64,000 bases of DNA from Hyposmocoma kahamanoa (Eukaryota; Arthropoda; Insecta; Lepidoptera; Cosmopterigidae). The notes beneath the pieces are model-generated. The model saw nothing but the letters and a program-made list of their open reading frames with translations, was not told the DNA's origin and did no database searches. The stretch's first letter is position 1. Every line of letters starts with the position of its first letter. The stretch spans positions 6,719,787-6,783,786 of the forward strand of contig NW_020653900.1 of assembly GCF_003589595.1 (NCBI RefSeq), given 5' to 3'. The position numbers and the translations under genes were made by a program. Positions 10,566-21,185 of the stretch are shown piece after piece.

Positions 10566-13265
10566 CAAATTAAAATAATCTTTATTTCGTAGGTAAGCAT
10601 TACTACACTTGAAATCGTCACATTGGTTAAATTCTACCGCTCATTCGTAAGGCATTCCCCTGAAAAGAATAAGCAAGAAACTGCAGCGGTTGCTCTTTGT
10701 AAATAACATTTGTACACATTCAACATTTACAATTTTTTTTTTTTGCTTTCAAACATCAGAGATCGAGACTACCTCCATGAGCTAAACGCGTTACTACCAC
10801 CGATTTTTGTCATCCAAGTACGCAGAAGTTGTATAATAACCTTTAGTATAAAGTTTTTGTGTCGCTATAGTTTTAAACCTCGTGAATGGCAAATTTTGTA
10901 TATCAACCGGAATCTTGTTATAGAAGCGTATACATTTCCCCTTAAATGAATTTGTGATTTTGTGAAGACGACTATGAAGAACAGCTAGTTTATTTTTATT
11001 CCTCGTATTAATGTTATGTCTGTAATTATTTTTTATAAACAAATTACTATTCCTCTTAACATAAATTACATTTTCATTGATGTACTGTGACGCTAGTGTA
11101 AGAATATTAATTTCCTTGAACTTAGCTCTCAAAGATACTCTGGGACCCAGATTGTACTCGTAAATTGCCCTAACCGCAATTTTCTGCAGGACAAAGATTC
11201 TATTGATATAGGCGGCACTACCCCGAAGCAAAATGCGGTATATCATTTGACTGTGAAAGTAGTTGAAGTAAACCAATGTAGTATTTTTTAATCGCGTACG
11301 CTGCGGAGCTGAACCGTTTTGATAACTTACTTATATGTGGACCCCATTGCAATTTAGCATCTGATTTTTCTGAGATTCAATTTTCGTTTCTAACTACAAT
11401 GTTTGTAACCGTCTCTCTAACATTGGGTAATGTAAATTTCACACATTTTGTTTTTTTTCTCAGGTTATTAACAGCAAACCAATCAACTACTTTAGATATA
11501 GCATTGTTCACATCGTAGTAGGAACATTGGTGCCTTCTAACATTAATAAATAAGAAAGTATCATCAGCAAACAATATAATCTAGTGTTTTATACCCACCA
11601 TGTGGCTAGATAAGTCATTAATATAAAGTAAAAACAAAAATGGACCTAGAATTGAAACTTGAGGGACACCCATGCTAATGCAGACCCTGATGATCTCGTA
11701 CCGTTAACATCGACCCTCTGTACTCTACCGCTCAAATACGATTTAAGAAGGTCGAGGTCACGACCCTCCACACCAAAATGGAAATTTCCTGACCATATTA
11801 TCATGGTGCACACAATCAAAAGCCTCGGAATGGCCACAGAAGCACCAATAGTATCATGTGAGTCTTCCCATACATCAAATATATGTTTCATCAACGCAAC
11901 ACCTGCATCAGCTGTAGAGCGACCCCGAGTGAAATCAAACTGTTTAGGAGACATTAAGTTGTTACTATGAAAATGTGCACACATCTGATTTAGAATATTT
12001 TTTTCAAATATTTTACTTGGAGTTGGTAGTATTGAATAGGTCTAAAATTGGTGGGGTCTGAAATACTACCAGATTTGAAAAGTGGAATAACTTTACTTTG
12101 CTTCATGAAGTCAGGAAACACAACGCATTTATTAAAGACACATGTTAAGAAAGGCGCAATACAATCAACTATAGAACTAATTACACGGACTATCAAGGTC
12201 AGCAGTATTTTTTACGTCTGTAGCCTTAAATGCTTTAACAATGTTGTGTAAACTGTTTTCTTTCTGTTTGTTAAGAAAGATTTTAATAAATCGTGGGCAA
12301 CTCCGGTGATACCATACATAGCTAATTTTTGTGTTAATAATTCATTCCCAATTACATCGAACGCCTTTGTGAGGTCCCAAAATTCCCTGCTGTTTTATAC
12401 CCATCATAAATGCTGGTAATGATTTATCGGAATACATGTGATATCCTTTTTTGGCACTTTATCAACATTTATATTAAAAGTGGCCAATTGACCGCAGTGA
12501 TCAGACGTTAATTTATTCATAATATATTTATCACTAGGTAAGGCGTTAGTATAAATGTTGTCTAAACAAGTGGTTGTAGTAGAAGTTATTCTAGTAGGCA
12601 CCAAGAAAAGATTCACAAGATTATAACATTGGAAAAATGATATGAGCCTACTGCTAGCACTGGAATCTTCCAATAAGTTAACATTGAAGCACCACAAAGT
12701 GCAATATATTTATTTGGATTATTTAATTTGCCTAAAACTTCATCTAATCTTTTTTTCAAATAATTCGTTACATGAATGCAGGACTCTGTACACGCTTAAT
12801 ACAACAAGTTCTATGCAGGATATCTTTATAGTCCGCTCAATAGATAGGGTCACAATATCTGTACGTTCTTTATATTTTAAATTATTTCTAATGAGAATTA
12901 AAGAGCCGCCATGAATAGCTTTCTCTCTGCTGTACGAACTTGACGATTGTTGAAGCTAAACATGAACTGATGTTTAGGTAAAAGGTGGTGCTCATTACAG
13001 TTAATAAATAATTCTATCGAGTTCGTAGGTTTTCGCGATTGTTACACATAGTTTCCTACAAACCTACGGTTGACTCAACCGTGACCATGGGACCTGTAAA
13101 GGTCCCGAAACGTCGGTTTGTTTGAAAAAACAAATATACGCGATTTAAATCCGGAAAAACTGTTTCATTTCCTAAATAATTCTATTTCTAAGTCTTTGCC
13201 TTCCATGTCTTGAATATTTTGGTACACCCGATGGGGTGCACTATACAATTCATTTTATTTCTATA
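10566..13265 (-). pseudogene. LINE N1: jockey/CR1-type non-LTR retrotransposon, 5' truncated and decayed
   Basis: Minus strand, read from 13265 downward. The endonuclease N-terminus (VYQNIQDMEGKDLEIELF) starts it and continues past the family B insertion with INCNEHHLLPKHQ. Endonuclease blocks RNNLKYKERTDIVTLSIERT and LDNIYTNALP..NKLTSDHCGQ follow (about 12930-12440). Reverse transcriptase blocks include KVIPLFKSG..DPTNFRPI (about 12110-12050), FTRGRSTADA (about 11930) and the catalytic FADDT, a YADD variant (about 11570). The C-terminal domain ends at 10796. A 3' UTR with an AATAAAGAT-type end reaches 10566. Multiple stops and frameshifts make it non-functional. ORF1 and the 5' UTR are missing. 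Confidence 0.85.
13017..13173 (+). mobile_element. Family B element inserted in LINE N1, with target duplication
   Basis: 157 bp starting TCGAGTTCGTAGGTTTTCGC and ending TGTTTCATTTCCT. It is flanked on both sides by AAATAATTCTA (13006-13016 and 13174-13184). Removing it restores the N1 endonuclease frame. The centre holds the hairpin GGGACC/GGTCCC (13089-13106) followed by GAAACGTCGG, a sequence also present in the Penelope-like remnant at 18000. Confidence 0.8.
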
Positions 13266-13385
13266 AATTTTTGGTTGGTTTTTTACTGTCACTGTGTAGT
13301 AAGAGTATCTCTCCGTTGTCTTACTAATTAATTTAAATAATAGGAAATTGAATTATTTGTAACAGTTTAATTATTGTCAGTAAAC

Positions 13386-13583
13386 TATTTTTTTTACAAT
13401 ATCAAGTAACAAGACGAACAAGTCGTGTGCCTGATGGTAAGCTACACGCCTGTACATAACAGTTGCAGTGCCACTCAGAGCTTTAAATCGTAAAGATTTG
13501 AGGAGCACTGTCCCTGGGCAGAAATAGGTAAGATGGCAGTACTTCCCTGGACGAACTCTTTCACAAGGAGCTTTACTGCTACT
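13386..13583 (-). repeat. Family A repeat, internally deleted
   Basis: Both ends are present (ATATCAAGTAACAAGACGAA; CAAGGAGCTTTACTGCTACT). The middle jumps from GGAGCACTG to CAGAAATAGGTAAGATGGCA, losing about 90 bp. Confidence 0.8.
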
Positions 13584-13900
13584 TAAAAACTGACTAAATT
13601 GACCTATGTCAATGGACTGCTCAATAGAAGCAGCCGATCTGGTAGAAAACGATTTGGCTGAATTATTAATGTAATATGGTAGCAACTCTACTATCTGTCC
13701 CCTAAAATAACTAGTAACATAATACCTATCTTTAGTCAAATAAAAATATTTACTAATAAAAATTATTAGTACCCATAAAATGAAATTTACTATAATGAAA
13801 TGTCAAGCTGTGTAATGTTCTATTTAAGTTATGCCCCATATTATTTTTACTTCTTGTGAGGTTATTGCTGAAAGAAAAAGCGAACAAATTAATTTGTTTT

Positions 13901-13946
13901 ATATTAGGAAATGAAAATGTAACAATCGCAAAAACCTAAGAACTCG
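13901..13946 (-). repeat. Family B end fragment
   Basis: AGGAAATGAAAATGTAACAA continuing to CCTAAGAACTCGA: the two family B ends joined with the interior gone. Confidence 0.6.
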
Positions 13947-14231
13947 ATTTGTTTTTAATTAAATTATTTAATTGTGAAAAATATTTTTTAAGAAAATTTT
14001 TCTGTTAGATTTTCCTCTTCTGCCAATCAAATACTTGACAAAATGCTATCTAATATTTTACAGTCAGTCGCACATGGCATGCAAATGTTTAAGTCCTAGG
14101 TGGTTAAGTTGCAAACCTTTATTTTACCCATTTCATCGCAGTACATAACAATGTTCTTTAGAATTCCGTTTGAGTCAGGTACTGACAAGGAGGTATTTTT
14201 AATTCCATACAAGGTTTCTGCACTAGCAATA

Positions 14232-14290
14232 GTGTGAGTTTGTGTGCGTATGTGCGTGCATTGTGTGCGTGTGCGTGTGTATGTATGTGC
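14232..14290. repeat. TG/CG-rich simple repeat
   Basis: Impure TGTGTGCGTG-type tract, no unit length preserved. Confidence 0.7.
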
Positions 14291-14354
14291 ATTAGTTTGC
14301 AAGACACGTGCTTGTTCTATTGGAGCGTATTTTTGTTTTATTAATATAGATTTA

Positions 14355-14493
14355 TCGAGTTCTTAGGTTTTCGCGATTGTTATACATAGGAACTGAAACT
14401 ATTTTTCCGGATTTAAATCGCGTATATTTGTTTTTTCAAACAAACCGACGTTTCGGGCCAATAGTTTCAGTCGGCAAAATAGTTTCATTTCCT
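14355..14493 (+). mobile_element. Family B element
   Basis: 139 bp from TCGAGTTCTTAGGTTTTCGC to TTTCATTTCCT, containing CAAACCGACGTTTCGG. Flanks AATATAGATTTA and AATATATCTTTG are similar, consistent with a worn 12-bp target duplication. Confidence 0.7.
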
Positions 14494-14614
14494 AATATAT
14501 CTTTGTTGTGTAGATTAAATTTATGTTTTTTAAATTTTATTTCTCTGTTTTTAAGTTAATTTTGCAAGTTATGTACACTCATAAGTTTAAAATAAATATT
14601 AAATAACATCATGT

Positions 14615-14822
14615 ATATTGCTCCGATCCCAAAGTAAGCAATTAAAGCAATAGTGTTATAGAAATCGGAAAAAACGACGGTACCACAAACACCCAGACCT
14701 GAGACAATATACAAAAGTTAGTTTTCTACGTTAGTCTGACCGGGGATCGAACCCGGGACATCAGCGATGGCGACGCCATAAAAACTAGTGTGCAAGCCAC
14801 TCGACCATGGAGGTCGTCGGAC
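14615..14822 (-). repeat. tRNA-headed SINE (F2 subfamily)
   Basis: The minus strand starts GACGACCTCCATGGTCGAGTGG (A-box-like) and has a clean B box, GGGTTCGATCCC. It ends CTTTGGGATCGGAGCAAT. This is the better-preserved partner of the copy at 1108-1322. Confidence 0.75.
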
Positions 14823-14877
14823 TCGTAATTAATTAGTTGTGCAATTATATTAAGTGTCCACCACATTTGATTTATTG

Positions 14878-14960
14878 TTCCATTATACACCCCACTACAG
14901 GGCACGGGTCTCCTCCAAGAAAAGGGTTTCGGCCATAGTCCGTCACGATTACCAAGTATG
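14878..14960 (-). repeat. SINE G fragment
   Basis: CACTACAGGGCACGGGTCTCC and the following GGTTTCGGCCATAGTCCG match the reverse complement of the SINE G tail seen at 49260-49380. Confidence 0.45.
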
Positions 14961-15164
14961 GGTTGGGGACCGAGTTCAGTTTACATTACTGCTATGCGGC
15001 ATCTAAAAATATTTTTTAAATCGAAATTTGTGATAAGCATGGAATTATATCAAATAATTGCCATGATATTGGACAGAAATGGGTTAAAGCCCGGGCGGGT
15101 TAATTGGGTTTTAACTCACTGCCCATCTCTATTTCAAGGAGACTGTTTTAGTTAGCAAAATACG

Positions 15165-15450
15165 ACTTTTTTTAAACCGATTTCAAAAAAGGAGGAGGTT
15201 CTCATTTTGACTGTTTTTGTAGCATTTGTGAACCGATTTTGATGATTCTTTTAGTTGGAAAGAGTCATCAAAACTTCAGTAAAAGAAAATATTCCACCTC
15301 TAAGGTTATGAAATTAGGGGATCAATCCGGTTTCGCGCGCTTTCTGGTAACCAATTTGAATAAAACTTGGCAAATAGATGTAATTCCACGAATTTTCGAC
15401 AACGGTTTTTTTTATTTGAGACTCGTTATGGTTCTGTGTACAGAACTATA
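15165..15450 (+). repeat. Family C element, short form
   Basis: Starts AAACCGATTTCAAAAAAGGA, has AATAAAACTTGGCAAATAGA, and ends near CTGTGTACAGAACT. The right terminal repeat is worn. Confidence 0.7.
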
Positions 15451-15862
15451 ATGAAATTTTTCAGTTCACTAGCGATGTGATATAGTTCATGAAATTGCAG
15501 TTGACAGATTAAATTAGGTACAGGAGTAGAAAAACGTTCTGTGCAATTGACATTACGTGCGTTTAAACGAAAGTATGCGAATAAAAAAGACTCAGTTTAA
15601 AACTTGTACTATATAATTTTGCTATAATTTCACATGTTAATTTAAATACGACTTTCTCTTGTGACCTATGAGCATGAGAGACCATTAAATATTTTTGCGT
15701 TTAGTTCGCTGTGATATTGGCCGTAAAGAAGGCTATGAATGTTTAAGCACGTGTATATAGTTCGCGTTTTGATGCAATGTTAGAAGAGTAGAGATTTCTT
15801 TATATTGTGGTTACAAATAGGACCACTGCAATGTATCCTTTTTTATGTTAAATAAACCGGTA

Positions 15863-16157
15863 AACAGCTCCTTGTGAAAGAGTTTGTCCAGAGAGGTACT
15901 GTCACCTTATCTATTTCTGACGCCAAGTACTAATGTCAGCATTACTGTGTTCCGGTTTTGAAGGATAAAGGTGTTGGTGAAATTACAGGCACACGAGGCT
16001 TGTCAGCTTATGTCTAAGGTGACGGGCGCAGTGGCAGTGCCCCTCAGATGTTTGCGATTTAAAGCTCTGAGTGGCACTGCAACTATTACGGACAGGCATG
16101 TAGCTTACCATCAGGCGCACGACTTGTTAGTCCCGTCGCTTCATATTATAAAAAAAG
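15863..16157 (+). repeat. Family A repeat, near full length
   Basis: Runs from CAGCTCCTTGTGAAAGAG to TATTATAAAAAAAG. At 16034-16080 it carries an internal hairpin: 20-nt arms GCAGTGCCCCTCAGATGTTT and AAAGCTCTGAGTGGCACTGC around GCGATTT, 18 of 20 positions pairing. The A-rich 3' end suggests spread by retroposition. No tRNA-like promoter boxes are evident. Confidence 0.8.
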
Positions 16158-16240
16158 AAAAACATAAAACGAAATCAAAACAAAACAATTTATATCGTAT
16201 TACAAATTATATACAAAAACAAGGTACCTTATGTGGTGCC

Positions 16241-16278
16241 TTAAAAATTATCATGCACAATAGTGCATGTATAATTTT
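16241..16278. repeat. Short palindrome
   Basis: AAAAATTATCATGCAC and GTGCATGTATAATTTTT around AATA; near-perfect 16-17 bp arms with one extra base. Confidence 0.6.
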
Positions 16279-16399
16279 TGTCGTTATTTCATTTAGTTCA
16301 ATAATAAGTACGTACGTACAACACGATGCATCTGAATTTTATAAATACATAGACACAAAATGTTCGTACCTTCCTAAACCAATTCATATCCCATGAACG

Positions 16400-17240
16400 C
16401 AGCTATCATGACAAAATTCAATCTTTTTTTTAAATTTCATATAGAAATTAACGTAATAATAAACGTAATAAAGATATAAATAACATAACAAACTGCTGGT
16501 AATAATGATATAATGCCCTATATTATGGTTAAGTATGATAGAGTGTAGATTTCACTGCGACTGTCGGATGTCCTCAGAGACTCATTATGGGAGAGAACGC
16601 TTTTCTAACTCACGCTAACCGGACTTCGTTATGGTACACTCTACTATATAATAATATACTTATAGTATGCTGTAGTTAGTTATAACTTGAATATATAATT
16701 ACACGTTCGATTTAATTTTTTTTTTCGAAATAGAATTTCGAAATTTAATACGTAGGTATCCTTGTACGTTTCAAATTCGCATATAATATAACTTATACGT
16801 TCAAAAACCGAATACGTATCTGCATAGATTTAATCATTATAACATTTTTATAAAAAATAACCTGCCCCCAAAAATTTGTGGGCGCCCAAACCGGTGACGA
16901 CGTTGTCGTGTATGACCATGCATGGCTATAACAAGGTTGGGTGCTTACTTTGAGTCTCCAATTGAAATCATCAGTCATTTTGGATATGGGGCTGTGACAC
17001 CTGGGATATTCTTTACTACTGCTGCACACTGTATGTCCTTCAGTAACAGTCTTCACTAGTTTTGCACAGCGTTATTTTAATTTTCTGGGAGGATACTTGT
17101 ATAATAAGATTAACACTGTTCTTAATGTTCACCCATAGTGCAGAGCAGAATGTAACAATGTTATTAGTAACTAGCTGTTCACTCTGGACTATGTGGCGAC
17201 TGAAAAATTATACCGTACCGGATTAGGTTTCAATCACACA

Positions 17241-17283
<43 letters not shown>

Positions 17284-17990
17284 GCGCACGCACGCTCGCG
17301 TGCACTCACGCACGGACACACTCATTGTTTCTTGTTACGCTTCGCCTTATTTTGTTATGATTATATTTTTATACTGATGTTACGATCTTAATACACCTAG
17401 AGGGAGTGAGCCTGGTAACACAGGTCTCCAACCTAGTACAGACTCCAGCTTTCATTAAGAGACGTTTTATTTTATACGTGACGTAACTACTTTTAGACCT
17501 GTCAGAGACAAATAAAGCACTATGTATTTGTATTTGATACCTACTGATATAGGTGTCAAGTGTTTCGTCCAGTCGCCATGGACGACCAATCGGCTGATCG
17601 GTCATAAAGACAGACGGACTAGATTGACAGAACTCCAAAATTACAGTTCTTTCTTTTGAACAAAAGACGACAAGGTTAATTCTGACCAGGCTGCTGACGT
17701 AACTGAGACAACTTGATGAAATATGGCACAGAAAGACCGTACCATAATTAAAATCTTTTTGTAGTCTCTTGGTGTTACTTGACGGTTCACTAACTAATTG
17801 AGTACTTTAACTATTTCTCTACAATATAGTAAAAACTGTCAATAAAAAATAGTTTTTATTATTTATAATTCCACTAAAATATATTTATTTCAGATAAAAC
17901 ATCCATATAGTGTTACAAATAACTTAAGCTCTAGTATATTATATGTATAGTATTATATAGTAATTCGGGACTTAATCATGCATAAAACAT
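16400..17990. other. No gene seen apart from a microsatellite
   Basis: AT-rich, with short unrecognised frames (16793-17056, 17369-17638). Confidence 0.4.
17232..17310. repeat. (ACGC)n microsatellite
   Basis: CACGCACG tetranucleotide repeated about 15 times, slightly impure at the right end. Strongly alternating purine-pyrimidine. Confidence 0.95.
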
Positions 17991-18905
17991 ATTTTATTTA
18001 CCTCGACGTTTCGGACATATTGCAACGTCCATGGTCTCGAAGGGACGGAAGAGGCGGATGTCAGCATCTTCTAGCCGTGCGAGTTTTTCTAACTACCCGC
18101 ACTTGATCTTCATTACTTATTTGTGCACTAGGATCTCACTAGACCGACACACAACACTCACGACATCCGGCGACTTGTCGGGCGATACTTGATGTCGTTT
18201 ACATTTGCTGATAACTAGATCCCATGCGATGAAAGCTTAAAACGTAAAGTATTTTTTAATTTCAATAGCTTCATGTACCATTCTACTATAGTGATGACGT
18301 TCTGTAGATAGGATCTTGGGATTATGAAGCTCAACCCAGTGGTTTGGTCCACATTTGATTCCAGCAAATGCTCGGCTATTGCAGACTTACTGAGCTGACG
18401 GTTTTTAACAGCCGCGATGTGTTCTTTAACTCTTTCCGCTATGGTGCGTTTTTTCTGGCCAATATAGGAACTCCCACAACTGCAATCAATCTTGTAAGCG
18501 CCCGGAGATTGAAAGGGGATTACATCCTTAGGTGATCTGACGTGCCCCGTGACCTTAGATCATGGCGTAAACACAGTTTTTATAGAGTACTTTTTTAGTA
18601 CTGTACCGATTTTATCCGTTATTCCCTTCACGTAAGGCATGAACGCTGGTTGCCTTAAACGTCAAGACGTTTCCCTTTAGCTTTTCGCCGTGGTTGCCGT
18701 CTGTTCACTCTGTATCCGTTCCACCTAAGGACCGTCTGAACGTGAGATATCTCATTCTCTAAGAATTCAAGGTCACAGACTGTAGGTGACGGGGATGGTG
18801 GTGAGACAGAGCGTTTAAATACTTGTCTGTGTGTGGCTTCCTGTGAACTTTGTGCGTCAAGGATCCGTCATTTCGACCTATCACTTTTACATCCAGAAAG
18901 ATAAG
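17990..18905 (-). pseudogene. Penelope-like element: 3' half with GIY-YIG endonuclease
   Basis: Minus strand from about 18905. [20 protein letters not shown] and KVHRKPTHTDKYLN are the end of the Penelope reverse transcriptase core. HVQTVLRWNGY and [20 protein letters not shown] form the linker. [20 protein letters not shown] then [19 protein letters not shown] and [16 protein letters not shown] form the GIY-YIG endonuclease, with GIY as GAY and YIG intact. Stops occur in the linker, the endonuclease frame is open across about 100 codons, and the 5' two thirds are absent. Downstream at 18000-18040 lies GACCAT-hairpin-GAAACGTCG, shared with family B. Confidence 0.85.
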
Positions 18906-19049
18906 ATCTAGTGTTAGTATTAATTAATTTTATATAATTTAAAAAGATAATACAACTAAATGATGGTGTGAAGCTCAATCCATCTACGCAGAAGTGACGA
19001 GTCCCACCGATCTGTGAATACGCACAAGATGCTGATACGCGACCCACAG

Positions 19050-19146
19050 ACTGCACGTGTACAGTATTAAACCGAACAGCCAGCGACCTGCACTCGCTCT
19101 CTATGTCACAATTGTCATTGAGATCCTCCGTGACCCAACGACCCAA
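19050..19146 (-). pseudogene. LINE N2 fragment
   Basis: GRWVTEDLNDNCDIESECRS followed by LAVRFN corresponds to the segment just upstream of the N2 parts at 36130-36450 (AITDVLKGDLDVENELRALV). Confidence 0.5.
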
Positions 19147-19175
19147 GTTTTAACTCTAAGGGCTGCAAATAATAG

Positions 19176-19375
19176 TTGGCCTTAAGGTGCTTGTTTATCG
19201 GTATGCTACATGACATATCGATGGAATTGTATGATTTATTTCTGCTTTTGCCTTTCCATCATGGGAAGCAGATGAAGGCTGGGGGTTTCACTTTCATGTT
19301 GCCGATATTCACATTTATACGGAGAACTGCTATGGACTGGAACTTATTCCCTGAACGCTATAACTTGTTTATTTA
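19176..19375 (+). pseudogene. LINE N3 C-terminal fragment
   Basis: LPFHHGKQMKAGGF and RRTAMDWNLFPERYN parallel the SPFHHRGLHVG...SAMEWNSLP..FPEHYN of the N3 copy at 35693-35900. Short and degenerate. Confidence 0.45.
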
Positions 19376-19820
19376 TGATATCAAGTAACAGGGCGAATAA
19401 GTCGCGGGCCTGGTGCTAAGCGACAAGTCTGTTCACAACAGTTGCCGTGCCAATCAGAGCTTTAAAGCTCAAAGATCTGGGGGGCACTGCTACTGTGCCC
19501 GTCACCCTGAACGTACGTTGATAAGTCCCATGTGCCTGTAATTTTACCCGCAACCTTACCCTTCAAAACAGGGACGCAGTACTGGTCACATTATTTCTTG
19601 GCAGCAGAATATATGTAAGATGGCAGTATCGAGCTCTTAGGATTTCGGGATTGTAACACATAGGAAATGAAACTATTTTTCAGGATCCTTACAGGGCCCG
19701 AAACGTCAGTTTGTTTGAAAAAAGAAATATACGCTATTTAAATCTTGAAAAATAGTTTCATTTCCTAAGGTGGCAGTACTTCCCTGCACCAACTTTTACA
19801 CAAGAAGCTCTGCATCTACT
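19376..19820 (-). repeat. Family A repeat split by a family B insertion
   Basis: The left part, 19376-19628, runs from the 3' end to AAGATGGCAGTA. The right part, 19767-19820, resumes AAGGTGGCAGTACTTCCCTG and ends at the element's 5' end (AAGCTCTGCATCTACT). Confidence 0.8.
19629..19766 (+). mobile_element. Family B element nested in family A, with target duplication
   Basis: 138 bp from TCGAGCTCTTAGGATTTCGG to TAGTTTCATTTCCT. Flanking copies of AAGRTGGCAGTA (19617-19628, 19767-19778) differ at one base. Because the uninterrupted family A sequence has this motif once, it is a true target-site duplication. Confidence 0.8.
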
Positions 19821-20681
19821 AAAATATTTATAAGTGCTTATAATACTATCAAGGCGAGTGGAAATGCTTTCAAGGCGATAGTGTACAGACATTATATGTA
19901 CAGTATGCATGGTCCATGGTCGGACTCATCATCACTTCAAATGCGCACTTATTTTTGCCTTTTTAATCTCTCCGCATACACATCACCAGAACCAGCAGAG
20001 TCTTCCGTTTTCTTATGCACTTAAATAGTTTTTTGATGTGTGTACTGCATTTGAATTAAATGTTTTCCTGCCTCTCTCTTTGTTCTTTTTTATTATTTTC
20101 TAGTAATACAAAAACAACGTAACAAGAAATGTTGTATTAGTTAGTAATGGTATCATTGTACAACCAAACTATAAGTAGTGTGATAGTTCCTGTTACTGCT
20201 CTACTTTCCCAGTAGATCACAATTTATCTGATCAGACTGTACTGCACTTGTTCGGTGTTGGAAAATGCTTGTCGCACTTTATATAGATCACTCTATTATG
20301 CTAGAGTTGTACACTCGGATGAAACTAACTTTCGATGAATGGCTGCTCAGAGATGGTGGTAAATAAATTGTACTTAAACCTCCTCCGAGGACATGTCGTC
20401 CTAGTAAGCACGAGTAGAAGTATCTTACAATTTTATCGGAAAAGTTTACGTATATTATTTATATTCAGAACTTTTATGTTATAATAATAACATATTTGCT
20501 TAAAACATGATATAAAATGAAATGTAACAAAAAACTAAGGTATAGTAATAATTATTATAATCTTGATTTTTCTCCAAAAAGTTTTTTTCCACATTTGTTA
20601 TAGTTTAACAGTCTTTCCATATGTCTGACCTGGTTTGATCCTATCGGGTAGCCTGATCTCTACCTCCGTAAGAAATTAATC
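19821..20681. other. AT-rich stretch, nothing recognised
   Basis: No repeat family or credible frame seen. Confidence 0.4.
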
Positions 20682-20844
20682 GGTCATTCTCGGGTTAGTG
20701 TTCACTGCCTAATTTCCGTGGCAATTTTTATGCCTTGAGTGTTCATGAAATATTATTAAATATTTACTAATAATTATTCTTGAATACTTAAATAATAAAA
20801 ATTACCACGGAAATTAGGCAGATAACATAAACCCGAGCATGACC
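20682..20844. mobile_element. Fold-back element with 50-bp inverted arms
   Basis: The left arm, 20682-20731, contains CTGCCTAATTTCCGTGGCAA. The right arm, about 20795-20844, contains TTACCACGGAAATTAGGCAG. Arms match over about 50 bp with about 6 differences and enclose about 63 AT-rich bases. This is the structure of a small MITE or a hairpin precursor. Confidence 0.7.
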
Positions 20845-21047
20845 CTAATAACATTAAATTTAGGCAGAATAATAAATTGGACAAATTTGAAAACAAAGAA
20901 TTAGTTAAGGAATATACGTTAGTTAGTCAAAATTATGCAATAGAAACAGAACTGCAAAAAGTGTGTTGTTCGTATGGTCGCGTGTTTGTTTTATTATGTG
21001 TATGATTCAATCATATTAGCATATATATATTAACTAGCAGGTAATAT

Positions 21048-21185
21048 AGAGTTCCGAGGCTTTTGCGATTTTATAAACATTTTGAAAAAAGTGTTTTTTT
21101 TCTCAAAATCGTGTTTATTTGTTTTATCAAACAAACCAACGCTTCGGGCAGTTTACAGATCCCATAGTCACGTCTGACCATGAGG
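21048..21185 (+). repeat. Family B element, diverged
   Basis: GAGTTCCGAGGCTTTTGCGA starts it; AACAAACCAACGCTTCGGGC and ATCCCATAGTCACGTC are the hairpin region. The right end is lost. Confidence 0.6.

Noticed and set aside
11659..11970. 103-codon plus-strand frame
   Set aside because: Antisense shadow of the LINE N1 reverse transcriptase.
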